DNA of 64,000 nucleotides from Gambelia wislizenii (lineage: Eukaryota > Chordata > Lepidosauria > Squamata > Crotaphytidae): contig JAUMIR010000005.1 of NCBI GenBank assembly GCA_030847615.1, positions 246,798,645-246,862,644 on the forward strand, given 5' to 3'. The translations under genes were made by a program, and so were the position numbers. Position 1 is the stretch's first letter, and each line of letters starts with the position of its first letter. Shown here piece by piece: positions 42,316 to 52,485 of this stretch. The notes below the pieces were generated by a model. The model ran no database searches. It was not told the DNA's origin and saw only the letters and a list, made by a program, of their open reading frames with translations.

Positions 42316-42731
42316 AATACACTAAAATGTCTTATAACTTAGAAAGATGTTTCCACCGGGCAATGATGAAGCACTTCCCTGGAGAAGATGGGGACACAGA
42401 TGATGAATTCTGGATCAGAGAAGATGGAAAACGTGAGAAAAGAAGCCGGCGGTCTGTACGTTCTAGTACAGGAAATGTTTGGACCCGATCAAGGGACTCT
42501 GAAGGATCTGGCAAGAAACAACTACATATACAAAATGGAGGAAAACTTCCACCTCACAAGGCAAAACATAGAGTTTCTGCTTCTCCCTCTTCTTTTCTAT
42601 TGTCTGCAGAGGATTCAAGTAGCCGTTCAAGCCAGCCCTCTGGAGAGGTGCCCTCTTCCAATGGTCGAAGCCTCTTGCGTTCATACCACTATGGTGGAAT
42701 GCCCAGTCGTGTATCTCATCCTGGACAGGTG
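42316..42731 (+). CDS. CECR2: CECR2 exon (end of bromodomain and acidic/Ser-rich linker)
   Basis: 416 bases. It finishes the bromodomain (EYTKMSYNLERCFHRAMMKH, helix C) and continues with the acidic block GEDGDTDDEFWIREDGKREK, then RSRRSVRSSTGNVWTRSRDS, a Ser-rich SSSRSSQPSGEVPSSNGRS and YHYGGMPSRVSHPGQV. The end is set by GTG|GTGAGT (42729-42737), which keeps phase 0 into the exon at 55621. An alternative donor three bases upstream (CAG|GTGGTG) would drop one Val. Linker sequence diverges faster than the bromodomain, as expected. Confidence 0.93.
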
Positions 42732-43010
42732 GTGAGTACCAACTCAGTGGTATATGAGAAGAATATGACCTTTGGAAAGGTTTTAAAGGATTGGCCATGA
42801 GATAGGAGGAAGTAACATTAGACTAATTCACTACTCTATTTCCTTAATTTCCATCTTACTTAATTCTTCATGAGGTTTATATCAGATTTGAAAGAACACG
42901 AGTGTTGAGAGTGGTGATGATGGAAAGGTTATGTGGAACTTACAAGTGTAAGGACTGGAAAGATTGTTTAAACCTTTAACTACAAAGAAAAATCTTAGGA
43001 ATAAAAACTA
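42732..43010. other. Intron start, no gene
   Basis: Sequence between the CECR2 exon and the next transposon. Nothing notable. Confidence 0.5.
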
Positions 43011-43306
43011 CCATATATCCTGGCGTATAAGACTGCTTTTTAACACTTGAAGATCTCCTCAAAAGTGGGGGGGGGTCGTCTTATAGGCCCAGCAGATCTT
43101 TTCCCCTGCTGTGAGAATGACTGCTTTGCCTTTGAAGTGTAAAAATTGCCCTACATTTAGCTCAGGAGAGAAGAAAAACAGTCCACTAAAATGATGTTAG
43201 CCTAAAATTAGAATTTCTGGATTCAAACTTATCATTTTGCGTCAAGTTTTGTCTATGGTAAAATTCTCTTATCTGAATAAAAGCTTCTGGCAGAGTTAAA
43301 TCATTC

Positions 43307-43576
43307 TTATTTATTTATTTATTTATACCCCGCTTTTCAGCCACAAGGCTACCAGAGCAGCTTACAAATTGTTTTAAGCAATAGCTATTTACACATCTAC
43401 ACTGCATTAAACAGTTTCCAATGTGTGTTAGCTACTTGCCCCCAGAAGCTGGGTACTCATTTTACCGACCTACGAAAGGATGGAAGGCTGAGTGAACCTT
43501 GGAGCCCGCTGGAATCGAACTTGCAACGTGGTGGCTTGCAGTACTGGCATTTAACCACTGCACCACCAGGGCTCTT
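43307..43576 (-). mobile_element. tRNA-derived SINE with LINE-type tail
   Basis: On the minus strand it starts GAGCCCTGGTGGTGCAGTGG (A box), then GTTCGATTCCAGC (B box), then CAGCCTTCCATCCTTTCGTA and a tail CTGAAAAGCGGGGTATAAAT with repeated AAAT units. This is the layout of abundant squamate SINEs. It is not a tRNA gene, since no cloverleaf beyond the boxes is preserved. Confidence 0.88.
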
Positions 43577-43579
43577 TAA

Positions 43580-43895
43580 TTGCATTCTTTAATTGCAAGG
43601 TATTTCTTATGGGATTGTATTTTGGTAAACTTGCCAGGAAGATTTCCATTTGCATAGCTTTGGGGGATTTCCTCTCCAGGAGTTTGCAAATGGCTCTAAA
43701 ATCATTAATGTGCTCATTCAAAAATTTGGGATTTGATAGCTTCATATTAACCAGCTTCATATTAATCAACTTAATTATTAATGCAACCTTACTTTCCAAA
43801 GATTGAACACCGCAGAGATTTTTCAGAGTATGCCGTGCTTTTTTAGCTGTTCTCAGTCCTTTAATTTCACAGACTATACCATCATCTACAGCCCC
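43580..43895 (-). pseudogene. copia-like gag (UBN2-type) fragment
   Basis: The minus-strand frame reads IVCEIKGLRTAKKARHTLKN, then SLESKVALIIKLINMKLVNM, then LNEHINDFRAICKLLE and IFLASLPKYNPIRNTL. The order TAK-A-x-x-x-L, K-x-x-L-x-x-x-L-x-x-x-K, H-I-x-x-F and L-L-x-x-L-P is that of the gag-like UBN2 domain of Ty1/copia elements. About 100 codons are open, without zinc knuckle or protease. It lies inside the TA-flanked transposon, so it was either captured or inserted earlier. Assignment is by pattern only. Confidence 0.5.
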
Positions 43896-43997
43896 TGAGC
43901 TGCCTGGCTGGAGGGGGGTGCAAACTCTATATTTTAACTTAAAAATTGGGGGGCCGTCTTATACGCCCAGTTGTCGTGTACACCAGAATATATGGTA

Positions 43998-44665
43998 TTA
44001 AATATCAGATTTCAAAAAGAACAAGAAATCTTGCATATTTTCTCCCTTTTCAACTCAGTTTAACCTCCTTCCCACCAAGTGTCTGGGTCATTGTCTCTAT
44101 ACAGTAAGACTAGAGAAGAGAATGTCTATCCAGCTTCAAATGTAATGATTAGTCACACTTCCGTTGTGATACTTGTGGCCTGAATTCTGCTGCTAGTACC
44201 AACCCACTGAATAAATGGACTTTATATAAGTATTGACTCATCATTCAGTAACTGATTTAGTGGATTTACTCTACTTGATCCTGCTGGTAGGATTCAGCCC
44301 GAAGTCTCCCTAGTATAATCAGTGTAATTGAACCTTAAAATTTGATGGGACTCAGGTCTATACCAACTAGTACTCCAAAATTCTGGCAATTTCTAACACT
44401 AGGAGAAAACAAGAGAAATTCAGAATGATAGTCTTGGAGGATCCCCTTTTGACTCCACTGAAAGTGGGATTCATGAATTTACCCACGTTCATTTCAACCA
44501 TAGCAGAATTCATAACTCTCAGAGAGAAAATTCCAAATGCCCATACCTTTGACAATTAATTTTAAATTTGAGTTTAACTTTTAGCAAGGTTGCTCCAGAT
44601 CACATGTGCTATTTAGCACACTATTAAGGGGAAATCTTGGGAGGGAGAAGGAGGAAATAGGGAAT
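43998..44665. other. No gene seen
   Basis: Intronic sequence between the TA-flanked element and DIRS B. Nothing recognised. Confidence 0.5.
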
Positions 44666-44755
44666 ATCGTCTCGGTGGTCTCTGTGAATCCACACAGCTC
44701 TGGGTTATTTCTGCGCCTGCGCAAAGCACTCGAAACCTTCTGGAATAGTTATGTA

Positions 44756-46304
44756 CCGTATATTCCGGCGTATAAGACCCCCCCCCCCAATTTCCAGCGA
44801 AAAATCTAGGCTTAGGCATATATTCGCCATATAAGACCAGCCCCCCAATTTGGCTGGCTGGCTGACTGGCTGGGGGAGCCTTTCCAGCTGATCCTCTTTG
44901 TTTCCCAACTCAGGAGGATCTCCTGTGAGTTGGGAAAGCAAACAGGATCAGCTGGCAGGGCAACATTCGCCCCTCTCTTCAACCTTCCAGTCAAACTGGA
45001 CACGAAGGTGGAGGAAAGGGGCGAAAATGCCCAGTTTGCCCCAGCAGCCCCCTTCCCTCCGTCTTGGCTCTTCCAAAGGGGACCAAGGCAGGAGAAGTGG
45101 GGGCAGCTGCAGCAAACCCCAAGATTCGCCTCTCTCTACAGCCCCAATCCCTCCTTCTGGGCTCCCTTCTGAAGGAGCCCAGAAGAAGGCATTGGGGCTG
45201 CAGGGTTAAACTTGGCACCTTCGCTCGCTCTCCCCACCTTCCTGGAAGGTAGGGAGGGGGGAGCGAATCTAGGGGTTTAACTCCACAGCCCTGATGCCTC
45301 CTTCTGGGTTCCCTTTGCAAGGGAGCCCAGAAGAAGGCATCGGGGCTGCAGGGTTAAACTTGGCATTTTTGCTTCTTCTTCAAGGAAGGTGGGGAGAGGG
45401 GGGTGAATCCCGGGTTTGGCAGCACAGCCTCCGCATCCTCCTCCTGGGCTCCCTTCCAGGACGGAGCCCAGGAGGAAGATGCAGAGGCTGTGCTGCCAAA
45501 CGGAGCACATTTGCCCCCTCTCCCCACCTTCAAGGAAGGTGGGGAGGGGGGGAGAATCCCGGGTTTGACAGCACAGCCTCTGCATCCTCCTCCTGGGCTC
45601 CCTTCCAGGAGGAAGCCCAAGAGGAAGATGCAGAGGCTGTGCTGCCAAACGGAGCACGTTCGCCTCCTCTGCCCACATTCAGGTGGGGAGGGGGGGCGAA
45701 TCCCGGGTTTGGCAGCATAGGCTCCGCATCCCCCTTCCTGCGTTCCCTTCCAGGAAGGAGCGCAGGAGGAGGGTGCGGAGGCTGTGCAGCCAAACGGGGC
45801 ACGTTCGCCCCTTCTGCCCACCTTCCTTGAAGGTGGGGAGAGGGGGCGAATCCCGGGGGTTTGGCTCCATGGCCCGCGTCCTCCTTCTGGCCTCCCTTCA
45901 GAAGGGAGCCCAGAAGAAGGGATCGGGGTCACGGAGCAAAACGGGGCATTTTCGCCCTTTTCCTCCACCTTCAAGGAAGGTGGGGGGAAAGGGCGAATCT
46001 AGCGGTTTGCCTCGGCCACTGCAGAAGCGATCGAGCGGCGGCTGCGGCAAACCGCAACGTTCGCCCCCCTCCTCTGTCTTCCGTTGCTCCCCAAAGGGGG
46101 AGAAGGCAGAGGAGGGGGGCGAATAAACTTCAAAACACTTTGCTTCACCCCCGTGCCCCATCTCCTGCCTCTTCGATCCGTTTGCGAAGAGGCAGGAGAT
46201 AGGCAGGCAGGCGGAGCAAAGTATATCCGGCATATAAGACGACTGTCAATTTTGGAGGGCACTTTTGAGTGCTCAAAAGTCGTCTTATACGTCGGAATAT
46301 ATGG
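44756..46304. mobile_element. TA-flanked inverted-repeat DNA transposon, copy 1
   Basis: Ends CCGTATATTCCGGCGTATAA and (complemented) CCATATATTCCGACGTATAA. TA is duplicated on both sides (44754-44755, 46305-46306). The intact right repeat of DIRS B gives the reverse complement TTATGTAATAGATTTTT at the matching place, i.e. the empty site with one TA. The interior is a GC-rich array of palindromes and contains no transposase. Confidence 0.88.
44960..46120. repeat. Alternating palindrome array
   Basis: Imperfect palindromes alternate. One type is centred on CACCTTCAAGGAAGGTGGGG (near 45386, 45535, 45835, 45980). The other is centred between GGGCTCCCTTCCAGG and GGAGCCCAGGAGGA (near 45172, 45316, 45463, 45612, 45760, 45905). 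Centres recur about every 70-75 bases, so each full repeat is about 145-150 bases. Long open stretches on both strands come from this repetition, not from genes. Confidence 0.85.
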
Positions 46305-46870
46305 TAATAGATTTTTGACGGTAGCTCCACCCACTTCTAACAGTTCCTCTGAGGTGGTCCTGCTTATTTCCCTCAGTTCCTTTTTGTCCGCTGCATTAGC
46401 AGCACACTAGGAAACTTCACTCTGTCTCAGATTGCTTTCTCTTTCAGTATCTTCGTGGTCTATGAATCCACACAATGGGTTACTCCTGCGCCTACACAGA
46501 GCACTCGGGACCTTCTGGAATCGCTAGGCAGAATATTTGTTGATACATTTTGGTGGTAGCTTCGCCCATCCTAACGATCCCTTAAAAGGCGCTCCCGCCT
46601 AATTCCCCTCAGTTCCTTTTCGTCCGCCGTGTAAGCAGCAGTTAGGCACCTCTATCGCTAGCACTCTTTGATTGCCTCACATTATGATTCGGACATTTTA
46701 GAACTTCGTTTTTTCGATTTACCTTTGGCTCTGGTTACGTTCTTCTCGGATTTTGACTTTGGACTGATTGACTTCGTCTGCTTCGTCCTTCAGATTGTTC
46801 TTGGACTCTGACTTTGGTTTGACTCGGACTGGTTTGTCTCTTCTTCGGCTAAGATCTTCTCTGACAGGAA

Positions 46871-47610
46871 ATGGCTTCAAGATCAGCTGCCTTCAAGCGC
46901 TGTTTGGTCTGTCAGGTCAAATTACTGGCCTCCGATGGCCACTCCAGATGTTTGATATGCTTGGGAGAGGCTCACAATGTTGACGCCTGTGTTCACTGCT
47001 GCGCCTTTACACCGCAGGCCAGGTAACAGTGCTCGTCTTGGCAAATCCTTCTTATATGAGAAAACTCTGTTACCTTCCTCGTCTTCTACTGTGGGGGACC
47101 AGTTTTTGACTTCCAAGAGGGGCCGTTTTCCATCGGTGAGTCCGACTTCTAAACGTCATTGGTCCCATGTTCCATCCCGTCACCGGTCTGTAGCATCGGA
47201 TCCAAAGGCGACTGCTGTGTTGCATAAGCAGGCGACGTCTTCCAACTCATCGGTGAAGCCAAATGCCAGTTGGGAATGTGACTCCTCTGCTTCTTCGAAG
47301 GTGAAAAGTAAAAAGAAGAAGGAGAAACACGTCTCGACAGAATCATCAATTTGGCCTTCGTCCAAGGATGTGGCCATTGTGACACCGAGCCTGAAACTTA
47401 CCAGCAACCTGCAGAGAAGGCGGTTTCGGTGTGAGAGTCTACGCCAACTACGGCTACAATTGCAGCTGTCGAATCTGAATCTCGGGCTCGATCCCGTACG
47501 CCAGCCTGGGAGGTTTTCCCAGCACCCTCCCTGGAGATTGTTCAGGTGGAAGTTGGTGATGTGTCTGATGAGGCCTCTCCACCTCGATGAGTTCAGTCAC
47601 CTACTTTAAT
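46871..47610 (+). pseudogene. DIRS C gag, N-terminal part
   Basis: ATG at 46871 begins MASRSAAFKRCLVCQVKLLA, then SDGHSRCLICLGEAHNVDAC and VHCCAFTPQAR, the double Cys motif. A stop (TAA) follows at 47025 and frames then change, with a Lys-rich KSKKKKEKHVS stretch and Ser-rich parts. It matches the gag of the complete copy up to about 47600 and ends at the deletion near 47787. Confidence 0.8.
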
Positions 47611-47787
47611 TGTTTCACTCAATGAGCTCCTGGGGAAGGACTTAGACTCTGTTTGGTTGGAGTCAACGGCACTTCAGGTGGAGATTGAAGACCACTCTGA
47701 TGTGGTGGGGGGTAAACCAACAGCTCCATCACCTCATCTCTCAGCCTTTGAACGTCAGTATGGTGCTTTCGATATCATTTGCTCTAC

Positions 47788-48329
47788 TTTTTTTATTCTT
47801 TATCCATTTTCAACATGTTTCATCCATTGACATAACAGCAGTATTATCAAACATGAGTACATAAAACATAAATATTTAATCTGTTATTGGTACACTGTAG
47901 ATATAATAGAGATACATAACACTTTCTACCTTCTATCTCTTCAATATTTGTCTTCTCTATCGCTTCTCTTCTATTATCTCTAACTTTGCATTGTCATCAA
48001 GGTTTTAGATATTTGTGACTTCCAAATCAGTTTTTGAATGAAATTAAAAACATTATTTATGTATACGTTTATGACCCCTTTTATTGAATTTATTTAGACT
48101 AAAGGTTATCATCCTTCCCTATTATACCATTACATAGTGAGTGTCTACATATGAACCTGTATGTACCCTTTTGTGTATTTTATTTTGTAATGAATAATTT
48201 TAGTAACATAATTTTAGTAACAGGAGCCACATTTCAAAGAATTTTTGTTTAGCTAAATTGTGAAGTTTAGTGGTCGGGATATCTAGTTCCAGCATATCTT
48301 GTGTTTTTATAAGCCAGTCGTTCATTGTG
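47788..48329 (-). mobile_element. L1 LINE 3' end inserted in DIRS C
   Basis: Starts with a T-run (the poly-A tail of a minus-strand insertion). On the minus strand from 48329 it reads TMNDWLIKTQDMLELDIPTT and KLHNLAKQKFFEMWLLLLKL, resembling the C-terminal end of L1 ORF2, then a 3' untranslated region. 5'-truncated, about 540 bases. Confidence 0.65.
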
Positions 48330-48524
48330 GGTGGACTTGACACTTGCTCTCGTAGTGAAGCTGCTTTTGGAACGGCTGTGCTTTTGTCCTCCCTTCAGTG
48401 ACTGCATCTGGTAATTTGACATTACTATTAATAAATCTGTTTAGTTTTGTGGACTACATCTGTCCCCATCTTGCTTGTGTGCATGACATACCCACCTCCT
48501 GATTGTGAAGCTTGCTAGTCTACC

Positions 48525-48894
48525 CACTGTGTGGAATCACAGAGACCATGAAGAAGATGGACACATTGCTTACCTGTAACCATAGATCATCGAGTGGTCT
48601 TCTGTAAATTCACACAGAGCTGCCCATCCTTCCCCTCTATGTCCTGCTGTTGCATACATGCTTAATGTTCCTGATGCTGCTAATTGTGGCGTCCTTTATG
48701 GAACTGAGGGGAATTAGGCAGGAGCGCCTTTTTAGGGACCGTTAGGATGGGCGGAGCTACTGCCAAAATGTATCAAAAACTTCTGCTTAGCAGTTCCAGA
48801 AGGTTCCGAGTGCTCTGCGCAGGCGTAGGAGTAACCCATTGTGTGAATTCACAGAAGACCGCTCAAAGATCTATGGCTACAGGTAAGCAACCTG
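48525..48894 (+). repeat. DIRS C internal complementary region and right terminal repeat
   Basis: GGAATCACAGAGACCATGAA and GAAGATGG (48534-48561) plus ATCATCGAGTGGTCTTCTGT (48587-48606) mirror the element ends. The right repeat starts TATGGAACTGAGGGGAATTA (48696). Confidence 0.85.
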
Positions 48895-49029
48895 ACCTTT
48901 GCGGCTTTGACTCAGTTTTTGGCTTTGATTATGATTTATCTCTCCTCTCCTTGACTTCGGCTGACCTCGTGTTTTCTTTTCAATTTGGACTTGGTGATTT
49001 GTGTCTTTTTCCTCATGAACTTGGACTAT

Positions 49030-51010
49030 CTCTTGGCTGCACTCTTGATACCCGTTTCTGACAGGCCCGTGAAATCCCTTATTTGTCTGGGTGAGGCCTA
49101 TAACATCAACGGTTGCGTTCACTGTAAGGCCTTTACCCCTCAGGCCCGAAAGCACTGTATGTCACGCCTCAAGTTCTTCCTGTATGAGAAGACCTTATTG
49201 CTTCAGACAGCGCCTTCAGCAACGGTCTCATGGCTCCAAGATATTCGACCACTTCGGCTGTCCCCATGTCACTGACACGTAAGAGGGGCTATTCTGGATC
49301 GATGAGCCCTACTAAGAGGCGCAGGGCCGAATCTCTTAGTCCACCAAGGCACCACCAAGTTTGGTCAGCCTCAGACAACGAGCCTTCCAAACTGTCCGGA
49401 TCAAAGCGAGACTGTGAAGCTTCTGGGCTATCTTGTTCAAGTTGGGTTCATGAGGCTTCGAAACCATCTACCCCGGATCGGGCCTGTGAGGCTTTCAAAC
49501 CATCCCCCTCGGCTCAGGGCCTTGAGACTGTGAAACCATCCAGTTCCAGCTGTGACCATGACTCCTCTACTTCTTCTAATTATGTTGAGAAGACCAAGAA
49601 GAAAATGAAGAAGACCAGGCACTCCTCTCCTAGTCTTGCAGATCGCCTTCGGCCACTATGGTAGCCTCTGTGGTGCTTGCTCCAACTCCAGTTCGTGAGC
49701 CGTCTCTGGATCGAGAGCCAATGCCGGATCAAGAGCCAACGTCAACTCCTTCTATTGAATTGGTTGCTGTGGAGCCGTCTCAGCTTTCTGAAGGGGAAAT
49801 AACATCTTTTCCACCTAGGTGGGCTCGTTCTCCATCACTCATTATTTCCCGTGAGGAACTTCTTGTCGGTGGAATGTCCCGTGAAGAATCTGCCAAACAA
49901 GTGTTGGTGCAGTACTCTCCATCCCAGTTCAGATCTCCTGCCATGAGACCTCCGCCTACTCCTTCCGTGCATGGGCTTGACATGTTGCGAACCTATGGGA
50001 CCTTCGATGTGGCACGCACTTCTTTTATATACTTTCCATCATTTCCAGTACGGGCTCATTTTTCCACGTTTGGACAGAGGCGGGAACTCTTGCTTGGGGA
50101 TCCCGAGGAACATATGTATTATTGTTTCCCTCCTTGCCTCTCTTACCATGCTTCAGATCCGGCTTCTTTCTTAGAAACCCCTCGTTGCAAACCTTCCACA
50201 AGGGATGCAAGTAGTCAAGTTACACCTGGACGTGCCTCCTCCATGGGACTGGATTTTTGGGATGACTCGTCGGGACCTCCGTCTCGTCCTCTGCCTCCTG
50301 TTCCAGGGGAGATACTACCACTGCCACCACATCAGACAACTGAGAACATTTGGGCTTTCTCTGAGCAAATGGTCTGTATGTCCCATGCACTGAATCTTCA
50401 GGCCCCCAAGAAGGATCCTGATCTGTGGATCCCATCTATCACAGTATATCCAAGGCTCCTCTTGTGGCAAATATTCCGGTACTCCTGTCTGTCCTCAAGT
50501 TGACTCAGGGCTCCTGGGATCTCAGTGCAACTCTATTCTTCGGCTGCACTGAGTTTCCGTATTTCAAATTACTCTGCCTGTATGGGAGCTTACCAACAGG
50601 TTCTGTGGGATAGGATGACCCCCTTTCTGTAATAGCTTCCTGAGGAGCAGAGGAGAGTGGCACATGCAATTCAGGCGGAAGCACAGCTTCTAATGGGCCA
50701 ACAAATGAATTCGACACAGCATGTTGCAGACTGTGCAGCTAAGTCAGTGTCTGGTTCCATTTCCCTTTGGCGCCATTCCTGGTTAAGATCCTCCAGACTG
50801 ACACCTCAGGCATGTGCGACCATAGAAGACATGCCCTTCAACCACTCCAGACTTTTCAACAAGTTCACCAATGAGAAGCTTAAGTTCACACAGAAGATGA
50901 GGAGTACAGCCCGTAAATATGGTATGCCCTCATCTTTCTTTAGCTCCAGGGGCCAGTCTGGGTGGCAGGGTTCCCAGTACCTGATTCACACCTCAGTCTT
51001 CTCAACACTC
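49030..51010 (+). pseudogene. DIRS B gag, broken
   Basis: Starts within the zinc region (SLICLGEAYNINGCVHCKAF, 49075-49135); the first Cys-x2-Cys pair is deleted. RKHCMSRLKFFLYEKTLLL, a Ser/Pro-rich middle of about 1 kb (mostly open from 49658 to 50503), then the C-terminal block FRISNYSACMGAYQQVLWDR, QQMNSTQHVADCAAKSVSGS and SARKYGMPS-like text follow. Several frame changes. Confidence 0.8.
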
Positions 51011-51159
51011 CAGGTTTCCATCACAGTCATCGTCCACCTCATCGGTGAGGAGCCAGGCCACTACCTCATGCTATAGGCCTCTACCAAGCAGCGCTACAAT
51101 GACCAATCGAAGCTCAGATTCTGATTGCCTTTCTCCTTCCCTCCTCTTTCTTCCAGACA

Positions 51160-51765
51160 GTGCTCTTCAGGAATTGTCTGGCCCAGTTCCAGGAAGCCTG
51201 GTCCTCCATAACATCAGGCCGCTGGGTGCACCGGATCATAAGTGATGGGTACTGGATTGATTTCAAGGAGTACCCCCCTACAGGTCAATTTCAAATTACT
51301 TCTCCATCCCCTCCCCTCGAGGAGGTGCAGACATTGCTCCAGAAGGGTGGCATCGAGCCAGTGACTTCCGATCAGCAAAATCTCAGTTTCTTCTCAAGGT
51401 ACTTCCTTGTGAACAAGAAGGACAAGTGGGCTCAGGCCAATCCTCGACCTGCGTGGGGTGAACGAGTACATACTCCCGAAGAGGTTTCAGATGGTCACGT
51501 TGTCTTCTATCCTCCCTCATCTTCAACGAGGGGACTGGTTCACTACTGTCGATCTGAAGGATGCTTACCTCCATATCAGGATTCATCCTGCCCACCGGCG
51601 GTTGCTGACCTTCCAGATCAGCAACGATGCCTTCCAGTTTCAAGTCCTGCCATTTTGCCTGGCAACAGCAGCTAGAGTCTTCATGAAGTGCATGACAGTG
51701 GTGGCAACATACCTCAGACAACAGAGTTGTCATGTTCCTGTATATTGACAACTGGCTTCTGGTGG
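51160..51765 (+). pseudogene. DIRS B reverse transcriptase, broken and C-terminally deleted
   Basis: QTLLQKGGIEPVTSDQQNLS and FFSRYFLVNKKD, then in another frame NEYILPKRFQMVTLSSILPH, FTTVDLKDAYLHIRIHPAHR with the first catalytic Asp, FQVLPFCLATAARVF, and FLYIDNWLLVAS, where the second catalytic Asp of the IDD motif is Asn. The thumb is cut off and joined directly to RNase H near 51812. Confidence 0.85.
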
Positions 51766-51811
51766 CAAGTTTGCATTGTCGGCTCCTTCTGGACATCGAG
51801 TTTACCATACA

Positions 51812-52240
51812 GCTACTGGTGACAGAGAACACTTTTGTCATGTACTATCTAATCAAGCAGGGTGGGACAAGGTCCTCCACGTTACTTTTGACCATGATCA
51901 ACATCTGTAACTGGTGTATATAGAGGAATGTCCTTCTCTAGTCCCCTTTCTGGGGGAGAAGAATTCTCTTGCCAACGTACTGAACCGTTCAAATTCATCT
52001 GTCCTTGAATGGATGTTGCACCGTTCCGTGATCCTCTCCTTGTTCCACCGATGGGGTACCCCAGAAGTAGAACTCTTCGCCTCGCCAGTCAACAGGCAGT
52101 GCTCACAGTTCTGCATGAGATCCAGTGCTTTGGGGTTGAAGAGTGTGTGTTCCTTTACCAATGGAACGGTCCTGGTGTACCTGTTTCCTCCGTTACCACT
52201 ACTGATGAGGGTGGTCTCCAAGCTCCGTTAGGATAGATTG
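51812..52240 (+). pseudogene. DIRS B RNase H C-terminal remnant
   Basis: LLVTENTFVMYYLIKQGGTR and SSTLLLTMINICNWC match VLVLTDKTSVMYYLKKQGGT of the complete copy, but the catalytic Asp reads Glu. Further on FLGEKNSLANVLNRSNSSV and RWGTPEVELFASPVNRQCSQ follow in a shifted frame. The first two catalytic acids are in the deleted part. Confidence 0.75.
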
Positions 52241-52485
52241 GATGCAATTCTCTTTGCCCCATGGTGGCCCCGGCAGTCGTGGTTCGGTCCTCTTCTCCAG
52301 CTGGCCCGTCGTTGCTTCCATTAGTTGCCATCCCATCCTGATCAGCTGACCATCCAAGACGGCAATGTTCATCATCCAGATCTTGGCACGCTACGACTAA
52401 CGGCATGGAGGATTCTGCCCTGAATCCATCTCCAGCTAGGAGTCAGGTTTGACTACCGTGGCCCTGCCTCCTGAAATTCAGTCCA

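Larger units (their letters stand above)
43011..43995. mobile_element. TA-flanked inverted-repeat DNA transposon, copy 2
   Basis: The left end CCATATATCCTGGCGTATAA matches, in reverse complement, the right end ACACCAGAATATATGG, with GTCTTATACGCC just inside. TA lies on both sides (43009-43010, 43996-43997). TA duplications point to the Tc1/mariner group. The copy at 44756-46304 has the same ends. The interior contains a tRNA-type SINE and a copia-like gag fragment, both on the minus strand, and no transposase. Confidence 0.8.
46448..48894 (+). mobile_element. DIRS-type retrotransposon C, internally deleted, nested in DIRS B
   Basis: The left repeat (TATCTTCGTGGTCTATGAAT, 46448) and right repeat (48700-48894, with CAGGTAAGCAACCTG at the end) belong to the same family as the complete copy. 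Inside are gag and the last codons of the recombinase (near 48333-48405), then the internal complementary region (48530-48620). The reverse transcriptase, RNase H and most of the recombinase are deleted, and an antisense L1 3' end lies at the deletion point. Confidence 0.85.

Noticed and set aside
43470..43576. tRNA gene on the minus strand
   Set aside because: A and B boxes are present but no full cloverleaf; it is the head of a SINE.
45277..46410. Multiple long overlapping open stretches on both strands
   Set aside because: They follow the alternating palindrome array and mirror each other; composition and repetition explain them.
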